The notes under the pieces: generated by a model
Databases searched by the model: none
Told to the model about the DNA's origin: nothing
What the model saw: only the letters and a program-made list of their open reading frames with translations
Part shown: positions 50,269 through 60,725 of the stretch, piece after piece
Layout: each line of letters opens with the position of its first letter
How positions within the stretch are numbered: position 1 is the first letter of the stretch
Translations under genes and position numbers: made by a program
Origin: Tremella fuciformis
Lineage: Eukaryota > Basidiomycota > Tremellomycetes > Tremellales > Tremellaceae
Length of the DNA stretch: 64,000 nucleotides
Assembly (NCBI GenBank): GCA_032768795.1
Contig: CP136493.1
Coordinates: 1,302,001-1,366,000, forward strand
Reading direction: 5' to 3'

Positions 50269-51238
50269 TCACCGTATGCGCTCGTGCTGCTTGAAGGTGG
50301 GACTCGTGAACAGGCTCTGGCCATCATGGCCCAGCTCGACCAGCCGCCTCCCGGCAAGCTTGCTCCGAGAAGGAGTGGAACTGGCGCTGTGCATCCCAAG
50401 GGGCGACGTTGCGTCTGTCGCCGAGCTGCGCCGTCAGCTCCCCTCGTATCCCGCCCTGCATCAGCAAGACAAGCTCACAGCTGAGAGGGCGCGCCAAAGA
50501 TCTTCAGCCCGCGCACATGGGTATCCTTGCCGTTCAGATGATTGGCAATGATGAGTATCCGCAGGTGATGACACGGGATAGGCGGTCTGCCCTCAGCTCT
50601 CTCCATACATGGCAGGGACCGGCGTACCCCTCTGTCTGCTGCCCTTGGGCCGAAGAGTCGAGCGGGCGCAAGGGAATCAAGAGCCACCCGTCTGGCTTGT
50701 TGAACTCGCGAAACATGACCTGGGGCGCATCAGCCCCGGCGAGCGTAGCGAGATGACACTAGGGCGTGTACGGTCAACGACGCACCTCCTGCAGGTCGTG
50801 CACGCCCGTACCGGCCCTAATACTGATCTTCGACGGGGTGTACGAGTCGTCCCTCGGGTGAGAGGTGTACAGGGCGACCGACTACGATCTTGTCAGCTCT
50901 CACGTTCCCCTCATTGCACGCCGGGCCCACGGAGATGAAGACCCGCTTGGGGAAGCTCAGATCGATAGTGTGCGGCTGGGGCCCTTCCGACCTGCCCTCA
51001 GCCGTCTGTACACAGGGCTGCAGCAGCAGCTGCTCGCCGCTCGCATCTCGCCCACTCACTGCCAGAATGTCCCCTCGTTGCCATCTTGCAGATTCTCCAC
51101 GCCGAAGCCGTACTTGTGAGACGAGACTGCCCAGCGGGCCAGATGGCCGAGCTCGGGCCGCTCGAGCTCTTGAGCGTGCAGCGGCGTGGAGGCGTCTTCT
51201 GCCGTCAGGTCGCCTTCAGCTTCTGACGTGTCTGCCAT
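50269..51238 (-). CDS. APC10: anaphase-promoting complex subunit 10 (DOC1)
   Basis: Processivity and substrate-recognition subunit of the APC/C ubiquitin ligase. After [18 protein letters not shown] the Doc domain reads [85 protein letters not shown] and [21 protein letters not shown] final intron at 50426-50478 (GTGAGC to GCTGACGGCGCAG) joins PSQL to a serine-rich extension that ends FKQHERIR, so the last two residues are Ile-Arg: the IR tail that docks APC10 on Cdc27-type subunits. Without this splice the frame stops just after PSQL. Confidence 0.9.
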
Positions 51239-51477
51239 GTTCCATCGTTGTTCTGACGAGGTGTCATGTCAAAAGAATTCTCATCGACGCGTTACGTCGG
51301 ATCACCTCCACTCAGACCCAATATCTTCATTCGGCTCATCGTATTCGTCTATATACATCTATCTACATCTCAACCCCCGATAGGTCATAGGCTGCCCAAG
51401 ACACTCGTAGATACCAAGCAAGCTCCGTGGATATCGTCGATACCTCTGATCCTCTTACACCTCATGCAAATATTCGT

Positions 51478-54400
51478 CTACGGCCGTCCCGCCCACTCGC
51501 CGCTGATCTGGACAATCTGCTGCACCTCCTTCGTGCAGTACTGCCTCTCGCTCGGCGTGCGCGTCGTCCAACTCTTCTGACTGCGAAGAACAACAGCCTA
51601 GACATGAGCTCGTTCCGGCTTTCCCTTTGGCTACTGAACGGCTCACCTGCTGTGCAGCGTAGTTTCTATGATCCCTCTCAAACATCTCCTGGTGCTCCTC
51701 TAAGCCGTCGAGCAGCATATCGAGGTCTGCAAGGGTCGCACCGAGCCCTTGTACAGCAGCTGAGATCTGCAGCTCCCTCTTGCTCCTCCCATAATTGCCT
51801 TGCCCTTGAGAGCCACTGCCTAGGCCATCGGCGAATCTCTCGATGATTCTCCTGGTCTCCTTCAGGATCCGCGCAGCTTGGTCAAAATTCTTTCTCGATG
51901 CTATCAGTAGACATCGTGTAATCATGTCACTCGCAAGGAGCTCCATGCGTCTTCTGAGAATCATTGGATCCGCTGGCGAGGAGGATGGCGGTGCTGTTGG
52001 CGGGAGGATCGCGGTGGTGAGGAGGATCGGATGAGCGAGTCGAGCGACAGACCTACCAGCCGCGGGATCCGAAAAAGAGCAGTCCACCTCGGTGACTGGG
52101 ACCTCGTCTATCAAGGCGTCCTCATAGATGACACCTTGAAGGGCATTGGCGTCCGATACGCTGAGTGTGTCTATGCCCAGGCCGTTGATCGACATACTGC
52201 GATCCGAAAAGCTGGCCTGCTTCCGTAACCCTTGGTACGAGTGATCAGACCGCCGAGTGGTCCCGTCCTGTTGAGCTAGGATGAATGGCCCATCTCCGGA
52301 TCCTTCGCCCGATGACCTCGGAGAACCGTTCTCGCTGGAAACAAGCTCGAGTTCGACCAAGATCTCGCGAATCTCGCCGTGACGCAACTCTCGTAACTCC
52401 ACATCGACCTCTTTGCCACTCTGTCCGACGATAGCTTGAGTTGCGCCGGACACTTTGGTGATCTTGAAGTCATTGTCGGCGCAAGAAAGATGCAGCTTCA
52501 TATTCGTGAGAGCGATGCTCAGGAGACCGCCGATAACACCAGCAAGAGTATCGCGCAGATCATACCACTCTTTGACAAATGTATAGGTGCCGTTCGTATG
52601 GTTCGAAATCATCCACAAAGGCGAGGGATCGTGCGACTTGCCATACCCGAGTGCGTGGACCGGAACGTTTGCAGCGTCGAGGCGAGCGGCCACGAGGTCC
52701 ATTTGGGCTCGTTTGATGACATCCGAGGTATCCGAAATGAGAATCATACCGGTCAAGGGATTTTTGGCCTTCCGCTGCAACACGACGTCAAGGGCCACGT
52801 TGACAGCCGTGACGACATCTTGTCGCTCTTCACCGCCAATCTGAGCCTCGAATTCATCGTCGTGGCTCTTTCCTGTACCCAGCAGCTCGATGAACGATGA
52901 AAGACGTTTCCTCGATTCCGAATGAGTGGGATTGAGGAACGGAGTCTTTCGTACAGTACCGTTCGGACCCATCTCACATGCGACCAAGGCCAGTCGATCT
53001 CGAGAACCCAGCAAAGCGCAGACGAACGACACGGCTTGTCGCATTAATTTGACTTTGAGTGCTGGAGCTCCTGGCGCTGGAGCTGGTATCGAGATGATGA
53101 TGACGAGGTCGACAGGCGTGTGCACAGGGGCCAGAGGTGCAATTAGTGTCAGGTCATCTGAGCTGCTTCCGGCGGGTGGGGAAGCGGGTGCGAAGCCGGA
53201 CGTGGCTGGAGTAGTGCTATAGCCCGAAGCAGTCGAAGGCGAAGTTAGGTCGCCGAAGCTCATACCCAGGTTGTTCGGGCCGCGGCCGCTCGATGTTGGG
53301 GTTGGAGCGCCGTTACCCATCAGCTTATTAATCTTGCTTGCGCTGTTCCCAGCCGAGTTCGGCGGTCGTGTGTCTTCCAGCAATCGAGTCAGGTTGCTCT
53401 TCCAAGTCTCGTGACTGCCTCGATCCTTGAAGACAAGGATAAAGCTGTCCATGGACTCGTCGACCATGGTGATGGTGAGACTGAGCTCGTTGGCAGCGGA
53501 CGAGTCGATGATCTTGCGCACATGCTTGATGTAGATCCTCCCCTTGAGCTTGAGCACGCCTCTGCCGGACGTTGACCCAGTGTCGTTCGAGCGCACGGAC
53601 GAGTTCGAGGAGAAAAGGCTCTTCAGTCCAGACTTTCTCTCTTCAGAAATGCAGATGAGAGCGTCTTGGTAGAGATAGACGTGGAATTCGCGAACGAGAG
53701 GACCTTTCCTGACATACAGCAAGTCGAAGAGGCGTAGGGGGCCCAGCGAGTCGAGACCTGATGTGCGATAATCCTGGACACGGTTTCTCAGGTCGTTGAC
53801 GACGTGCGCGAACGAGTTTGGGACAGCGGATGGTGACCGAGCGGCCGCTCCGAAATCAGCGGGATGAGAAGACGCTGACCGCGGCGAAGGCGGGAATTGT
53901 GGTGACAAGGGTTGCTCGCCGGAAGACGATCTTGACATGTCCATGCGAGGTCGACCCGTATATTTGCCTCTGTCGCCTGCCGGAGGGACCTCGACGGTGA
54001 TCATCGCTGTGAGGGGCTTTGCACTCTTTCTGGCGCTGCCGCGGGCGATACTGGGATACTCAGACCGGATGGATATCGAAGGAACCACGACTTTGCTGTG
54101 GCTCTCTCCGTTGATGGTTTTGGTACTGCTAAGGTTCTCGAGAGGATCATCAGCAGTAGGGTCCTGTGAGCTCGCAGCCGACATGACTCCTCTGCCATGA
54201 CCAGAACGGATGGAAGGCGTGGAATGCGAGTGCGGTAGCATCGGCTTGCTCGCTTGACCGCCTTGACCCATGAGCATCGCCAATTCTGATATCAGCGTTA
54301 TCCTGTCGCAGCCGCCGGATCACTCACTGTTGTTGCCGCGTGCCTTTCGATCTTCTCGATCGGCAATGCGCATGGGCTGTCGACATACGCCGCAGACGCC

Positions 54401-57400
54401 CAAGGTCTTCTTGGATCCTTCGGGCGGGACGTCTCCGTATACTGTGACAAAGCATTCCTGTACGATCAGTGTCCGCCTATGGGCTACGATGACACGATCA
54501 CACTCACCTCATGTAAGGAGTGCCCGCATTCCGGTACGATTGGCGGCTTCTCCCCGGGCAAGCGGAAGGTAAAGCTCAAGCTCTCAACGCAGACTGGGCA
54601 GGTCTCCTCATCCACCGCTTCGCTCGAAACTACCTGCTGAGTGGCCATAGCGGGATTGCGGTACGCGTCCGCCAAGTTGGGCTGCGACTTGGAAGTGATC
54701 AACTGATGGCCCCCTCCAAGCAGCGAAGGATCCCTCTGCAGCGGCACGGAAGGAGGTGGCGAGGTAGGCCGGACGACCGCGTTGGCAAACGGGTGGACCG
54801 ACTTGTTGGACTTGCCAGAGCGCGCGGAGTGATTGGAAGAGACTGTGTCTGCTCGATTGGTGCGTACTCTGTTGATGGGGCCCGAAGAAGCAGGGACGAG
54901 GGTCGCAGAGGAAGAATGGAGATTGAGATGAATGGGATGCGGATGGCGATAGTCGGAAGATTGTTGTCGGTGGCGACCCGCGTGGGTCAGATTGATGGCG
55001 TTCCTTTGCAGACTCAGAGTCCCTTCTGCCTCTTCCTCACCCGATCCTCTAACGCCTCGCCCAGAGTCTACAGGCTTCCTTTCGTTGTCGGATGGTTCAG
55101 AGAAATCAACGTCAACACTACCCTCCTCTTCGAATACCGTCGAAATGTCAGGCCGCTCCACCGCCGAGCCGTATTGACCGTGCCACCGGAGAGAGGACGA
55201 GTCGGACGAGTAAAGGCTGGAGGAAGATGATGATCCTGAAAAGGCAGTGAATTTCGAGTAGCGCTTGCCGCTGCCGCCGTTGGTCAGCTGCGAAAAGGAC
55301 GAAGGGGGCGAAAAGGCGTCTGAGACGTCGCGTTGGGTCTGCGCGTGGTGCGGCGCCGAGAGGGTCGAAGTGGTTCGAGTCGAGAAGGGCACTGAAGGCG
55401 CCGCTTTGTGGTGATGGAATGGGTGAGAGGGAGGTGGGTTTGCAGACTGGACCAGTGGTCGGTGTACGTCTGTGCATCAGCAAAAGGAGAAGCCGTAGCG
55501 GCGACATGCACGCACCCCTGTCAAAGTCTAAACGAGAAGAATCGCCGCCGTGGCCATGAAGGTCTCCGAGGGACATGGAGCGAACGGACAGACGGGTCGA
55601 CTCGGACCCTGGGGCGAGAGAAGCACTGCCACGCGTCGAGGAAGCACCTGAGAGGTACAAGTGCGACTCTGCGGATGAGAAGGGATGATGGGGCTGGGTC
55701 TGCCGATGATGCGAAGATCGGCGCTCAGCCGTGGAGAACAATAAGGATGTTGTTGGATCGACACGAGGCGGTTGTTGCAGGCTTAGGCGTCGGGAGCTCG
55801 GCCGGATCCTCAGCGGCGGCCAAGCGTCTTGTTGTTGTTGTTCTTGCTGATGACTGTCCGGATCGTTGGCTGAACAATAGGCACCTGATGTATGGGCGCG
55901 GCCTTTTGCTGTGTCGATATCTCTGTCTCTCGAGGACGAGCTGTGGGTGTGGGCTCTCGCAGGAGGATCTGGAAAAGACGGGGAAAAGGACGCGGAATCC
56001 CCTTTGGTGGACGCAACTGCGCTTTCAGCGGACAGGGGGAAGATTGAAGAGAGAGCGAGGCCGGCGAGTCGGACAGGTCGAGGAGAGCCCGGAGTCGAGA
56101 GGATGGGGGTGCCGTCGGGGGACGGGGTGGATGGACAATGAGCGACTGGTGACGAGGATGAAACGAGCCGACGTTTCAGATGGTGCTGGTGGGAGGAAGC
56201 AGGGGAGCGGCGAGGTGAAGAAGAGAGTTCAGTGGGTGGTAAAGTTGGTGAAGAGTCTAGTTTTGTCTGAAGGTTTTCGTCTTGACTAGGGTCCAAGGTC
56301 GAAGCTCGAGCACCCTCACTGCCTCGACGCTGATGGTGGCCACCACCACCATCACCGCCGCCGCCGTCGTCGTGAGCACGAGCACGAGGTAGCCCCGCAC
56401 GGGGCGTGTGATCTTGTGTGAATCGGGCCGACCTTGTGCCTAAAGGAGGAGTCGCGGCCGTAATCGAAAGGGGGTGAGGGAAAAAGATGGTCAAGCTGTC
56501 GTCCTCTGCTGCTGTGGCTGCTGTTGTTGATGATGTGTTGCGCAGCGGTAATGAATCCAAGGGGGAGCTTGGACCGCTCGCAGGAACGCTCAAGGGGTAT
56601 GATGGCCGCCTCTGCATCGTCATGCTGCTGCTGCTGGCAGTAGTGAGGCCAGAGACTAGGCTGGAGGGACGTGCCATCTCAGGTACTGCACCACCTGGAC
56701 CACCTCGCATCATCCCCGTCAGGACAATGCTGGAACGACGTCGGAACCATTTCGTCAGACTCTCATCTTCGCTGCTCTGGGTTGTCTTGGACCGCACGAC
56801 CGGCCCACGGCGCCTCGAGTCGACAGACGCTGCCCGACGCAGCTTCTTGTCGTCGGCAGATGCGAGGTACAGACCACCGCGGCCGTTCCAGCCAAAGGAT
56901 GTCTCGCTCGCTCGATCTGCAGACATGCGATCAGTGGCAGGCGCAGATCGGCGACGGCTGGGTTTCCTCCGGGGTGTCCTCCGATGGGCGGCACGGTTTG
57001 GGGTCTCGTCTACGTCGAGCTCGTCGTCACTAACGGCGAATGGGAAAGGGGGCTCGAGCGAGGAGGGGGTGTGGAGGTCGAAAAAGCTTAGGCTGGAGCG
57101 ATGACCCGTTGGCCGGGTCCGTGGGTGCGTTTCGTACTCGTCCAGCGAGCTATTGTACGTCAAGGCCGGCAAGAGGGCCGAGCTGGGCCGTGAAGACGAT
57201 CGTTGCCTAGTGGGAGTCGAGTCAAGTGTCGAGGACAAGGACAATGAGGACAATGCGGGAGAGTCAAAGTCGAGCACGAGCTCTATCTCGCCTTCTGACC
57301 TACCACAAGTCAGCGGATCCAAGCGTTTATGAACAACAGGGATGCTCAGATACTCACGGTGCCCAGGACCAAGCCTTGTCTTGCGTCTCCCATCCGGGCT

Positions 57401-57617
57401 CGTCAAAAACGCTCGGATCCCCGGCCATGTCGGGACTGCTCGAACAATCGCTCAAGCTGACACACAGGCCCTGTACTGAGCACTGCGGGCTGGTGGGGCA
57501 CGAGGCGAGAGGCGATCTCGGCACCCCCCTGCCAGTCACACTGAGGCGGGAGCGCGAGCACTCGTCATCCCAGGTCGTGAGCATGGCGAGCGGGGCGAGA
57601 GAGGCGCCGCGGCTCAT
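51478..57617 (-). CDS. large RING-H2, PH and vWA scaffold, Far1/Ste5-like
   Basis: Candidate pheromone/MAPK-pathway scaffold, by architecture shared with yeast Far1 and Ste5. Start ATG is taken at 57617 (MSRGASLAPLAMLTTWDDE). An N-terminal part of about 1,000 residues is disordered and Ser/Pro-rich with poly-Gly/His and poly-Gln tracts. The RING-H2 (about 54600-54390) has CPVCVESL, ECGHSLHEECF and CGVCRQP. The PH-like domain (about 53770-53380) has PLVREFHVYLYQDALICISE and SFILVFKDRGSHETWKSNL. The vWA-like domain (about 53120-52550) has VDLVIIISIP, SFVCALLGSRDRLALVACEM and NPLTGMILISDTSDVIK. Introns near 57300-57356, 55456-55505 and 54288-54329 were placed by eye. The last exon ends SGEWAGRP. 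Roughly 1,900 residues. Confidence 0.78.
56322..56365. repeat. CACCACCAT/CCGCCG microsatellite inside coding sequence
   Basis: Trinucleotide-rich tract on the plus strand (GGCCACCACCACCATCACCG and on into GCCGCCGCCGTCGTCGTG). In the minus-strand frame it encodes a Gly/His/Asp-rich run (DDGGGGDGGGGHHQ) in the disordered N-terminus of the Far1/Ste5-like protein. A second, shorter CAA/CAG-type tract near 55829-55845 encodes QEQQQQ. Both are likely length-polymorphic. Confidence 0.6.
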
Positions 57618-58394
57618 CCTGGCTCGAGCATCGAACAGTTCGTCGAAACAATGACAGACGAGCGCAAGATGAAACGTGAGCGCCAACTCTGGCAGTCAGT
57701 CTACGCCGAGCGCGGTGCGTCGGGCCGAGAGGCGTGTCTCGCTGCATGGTCAAGGCCGCCATTGTTCTGTACTGCTCAGCTCTCCTGCTCGAGGTCGGTA
57801 TGGCGATTTCAGGATCTCGTCTGGAGGACAATAGAGACCGGGTTACATCTCAGGCACCTCGGCGGAGTTGCCTCTTTGGGCGGGCGAGCTGAACTTCTCG
57901 GATTGCTGGCATGCACGCCGAATAGCTGCAAGTGAAGGGCTGGAGAGCTCATCAAGTGCTCATATCCTCGCCCGACCTCACAGGAGACGTCAGACCGGCG
58001 GCTGCGACTCGCTGGACATGTATGAACAGCTCAATTGCTGGGCAGAAATGGCAGAACAGGCCTAGCAATCTACCATCGTTCACATGTTGCCAATTATGAG
58101 CAGTGGTCTCTGCTGCACTAGACACCTTGTCTATACGGGGGGAGCATTGCGCTCCCACGACTGTGACAAGCCCGACGACGTAATTATCACAGCAAGTCAC
58201 TCTAATCGCTCCTGCACCAAGCTAGCCTTGTCGTTCATCTCCGAAAATCAAGTCGCCGGACCCTCCCCGAAGATCACTGTTGCTTTGGCCTACAGCTAGT
58301 TATGTACTTTACGAGCAAGGTCCTTGCGAATGCCCGTCTCACTCACTTCAAGACCCTGTGAACGCTCAGAACGACGCAGCTCAAGGCGCTCGCA
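57618..58394. other. intergenic region between divergent genes
   Basis: 777 bp. A 94-codon plus-strand frame (57651-57935) is present, but it shows no family resemblance and covers probable promoter, so no gene is annotated. It should contain the promoters of the scaffold gene and of the dehydrogenase. Confidence 0.4.
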
Positions 58395-59650
58395 ATGAGC
58401 TACGAGTCCTTTCTCCCAACGCCGCCTTCAGAAGAAGCCTCGGCTTCCTCTCGCGCGACAATCTATCTACCCACGGCGTTCCACCCTAAAGCCGAGGAAG
58501 CGGCGGAGAAGCTCTTTCATAAGGTCTTGCGAGGTGGGGAGGTACCTGAGGATGAGGCTCTGGCGGAGAGTGATGGAGTCTGTGAGTCGCTTGTCCTGGT
58601 ACGAGCTCGGCGTCTTCATCGAATTAAAGGCGGAATGAGGGGATGTGAGCTGGGGAGGTGGAGGTTGGACTAGAAGACACCGGGATGCTCATGAATGGGA
58701 GAGCATGTGCTTATGGCAGTACTTCGGCTTGGGACTATGCGAAAACACCAGCTGGAAAAGGCCCCTAGACTCAAGGCGATCTGCAGGAACGGAACCGGTC
58801 TGGACGGGATCGACCTAGACGAATGCAAGCGGAGAGGGGTGGTAGTGACCAACGTCCCCGGCGGCAATGCCAAGGTGAGCTTCAGCACGTTGAGTCCCAT
58901 TGACGACCGCAGGAAGTAGCCGAGCTGGCTCTCACTCTGGCTCTCTCTCTCCTCCGGAGGGTGAAACACGCCGACCAGATCATCACCTCTGGCGAACGCC
59001 TCTTGTCGATCAAATTCCTCGCGCCCGGCTTGAGGGGCAAGACGGTCGGCCTCATAGGGATGGGCGATATCGCCTACGAGACCGCGCTGCTCTTCATGGC
59101 GTTCGACTGCAAGTTTGTCGTCTACTCCCCCTCGTCGCCCGCCCATCGGTGGTCCGGCGCGCGGTCAGACAAGGCGGACCGCTTCCCCGTCCCGATCCCC
59201 CATGTGCGTGCGACGACGCTGGACGACCTGCTGCCGGTGGTAGATGTGCTGAGTCTGCACTGCCCCTTGACGCCCCGGACGGTGGGCATGATCGGTGCGC
59301 GCGAGCTGGGCCTGATCAAGCCCGGCGCGGTACTGGTCAATACGTCTCGCGGGGGCATTGTGGATGAGCTGGCGCTAGCGGAGGCGTTGAAGAGCGGGCG
59401 GGTCTTCGGCGCGGGCTTGGAGGTGTTTGCGACTGAGCCGGCCTTCGGCGAGAACCTGGGCGAGCTCGGCAAGATGCCGAACGTCATCTGTCTGCCGCAT
59501 CTGTCAGTGTCACTCAGGTGCTGCAGTAGCCGAGCTGATGCAATCAGGGGTTCGTCGACTGATGAGGGGACGTATATTGGGTGTATGAGGGCCATCGACG
59601 AGATGGTCAATATTCTAGACGGGCGAGGATCAATACATCGGGTCGTCTGA
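58395..59650 (+). CDS. D-isomer-specific 2-hydroxyacid dehydrogenase
   Basis: NAD(P)-dependent oxidoreductase of the phosphoglycerate/hydroxyacid dehydrogenase family; the exact substrate is unknown. The N-terminus is MSYESFLPTPPSEEASASS. Motifs include APRLKAICRNGTGLDGIDL, RRGVVVTNVPGGNA, LALTLALSLLRRVKHAD, the nucleotide loop TVGLIGMGDIAYETA, LSLHCPLTPRT, and VLVNTSRGGIVDELALAEAL with catalytic Arg, then the catalytic Glu in VFATEPAF and His in VICLPHL. Introns: near 58579-58709, 58874-58911 (joining NAK to EVAELA) and about 59502-59546 (joining PHL to GSSTDEGTYIG). Length about 330 residues, normal for the family. Confidence 0.9.
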
Positions 59651-59798
59651 CGAGAGGAGTGAGTGTCACGAGACATCAATAGAGCATAGAACATAGACTT
59701 GTACTGGTATCATCTGTGATCGGCATCTCATTGTGGCGCTGCTATGTCGTGCGATATGCTGTGATGTATGCATGCAGATCGGTGTGTCGTGCCACACC

Positions 59799-60550
59799 TC
59801 ATGACAGCGAAACGGTGGCGCCCAAATCTGTCAGTGTCTTCTGCAGCTTCTCCGCCTCGTCCTTTGGCAAGTTCTCTTTCAAGACCTGCGGGACCGACTC
59901 GACAAACTTCTTTGCCTGGACGTCAGCCGCCGTAGCTCCGGTCTCTCTCGCAAATGCGGGCGACCGTCCCCCGATCACACCACAGCACTTCTCTTTCGAC
60001 ACCTTTCGGACATAGCCTCCGAATGGCCGGGGAGAAAGAAGAGCTTGAACAGGACAGCCAAGGGCTCACCTCTACCAAGTTCATGTTCGGCATCATAGCC
60101 TTGACCTCCCGGATGACCTTGGCCTTGGCCGCCGCATCAAACTTCTCCAGCTTGACAGTGAAGATCGTCTTCTCCTTCGGCTTCTCCTCCTCAGCGGCAG
60201 CAGCAGCCGGCGCCGCGCCGCCCGCAGGAGCCGCCGCGGCGGGCGCAGCGGCCAGCGGGACGTCGGCGATGTTCAGCCGGCTTTTGAGTGCCTGAACGAG
60301 CTCCGAGACCTCGAGCAGCGAGAGGGTAGAGATGGTGTCGACGAGCGGGGCGATCTTTGGGGATAGCGGTGCGGCCGATGTGGATGCGGAGGCGGATGTT
60401 TCGGGCAGAAGGGAGCGGGAGGAGGATGCGAATGACCGGAGGGGGGCGGTTCGCGCGGGAGCGACGAGACGGATGGCCCGGAGGGCGGATCGGGATGACT
60501 GGGACTCAGCGCCGACTGGGGAGTGGAGTAGATTAGGTACTGACCGACAT
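59799..60550 (-). CDS. mitochondrial ribosomal protein bL12m
   Basis: Stalk protein bL12 of the mitoribosome (yeast MNP1 family), recruiting translation factors. ATG at 60550 and an intron of about 45 nt (GTCAGT to GCTGAGTCCCAG) give MSSRSALRAIRLVAPARTAP, a presequence. The N-terminal dimerisation region is ISTLSLLEVSELVQALKSRL, followed by an Ala/Pro/Gly hinge and acidic EEEKPKEKTIF. The C-terminal domain is VKLEKFDAAAKAKVIREVKA, then across an intron at 59918-60070 (GCTGACGTCCAG end) AKKFVESVPQVLKENLPKDE and EAEKLQKTLTDLGATVSLS. The order and length are those of bL12. Confidence 0.93.
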
Positions 60551-60725
60551 GATGCTGAGATGCCCCTATGACCTTTACTGTTCTGTGCCGTCTCTGGATC
60601 TTTGTTCGTGTTCTTTTGTCGAGATATACCAGTTGCTGTGGCCTTCACGGTCGAAATCTCGTCTGAAATTGAGATTTAGCCGGTCCCTCCACTTAAACAA
60701 AGCGTCCATGCATGCAGTCTATGCT

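Noticed and set aside
49409..50551. 380-codon plus-strand frame overlapping the ketopantoate reductase
   Set aside because: It is a second frame of the reductase gene and runs on into APC10 antisense sequence; only the reductase frame carries family motifs.
56322..56365. Trinucleotide tract considered as a possible CRISPR-like or satellite repeat
   Set aside because: There are no spacers and no repeated unit longer than a codon; it is a coding microsatellite in a disordered region.
57651..57935. 94-codon plus-strand frame in the scaffold/dehydrogenase gap
   Set aside because: It has an ATG, but no recognisable content. It lies in the expected promoter region and its first codons contain a GTGAGC that would itself be a donor.
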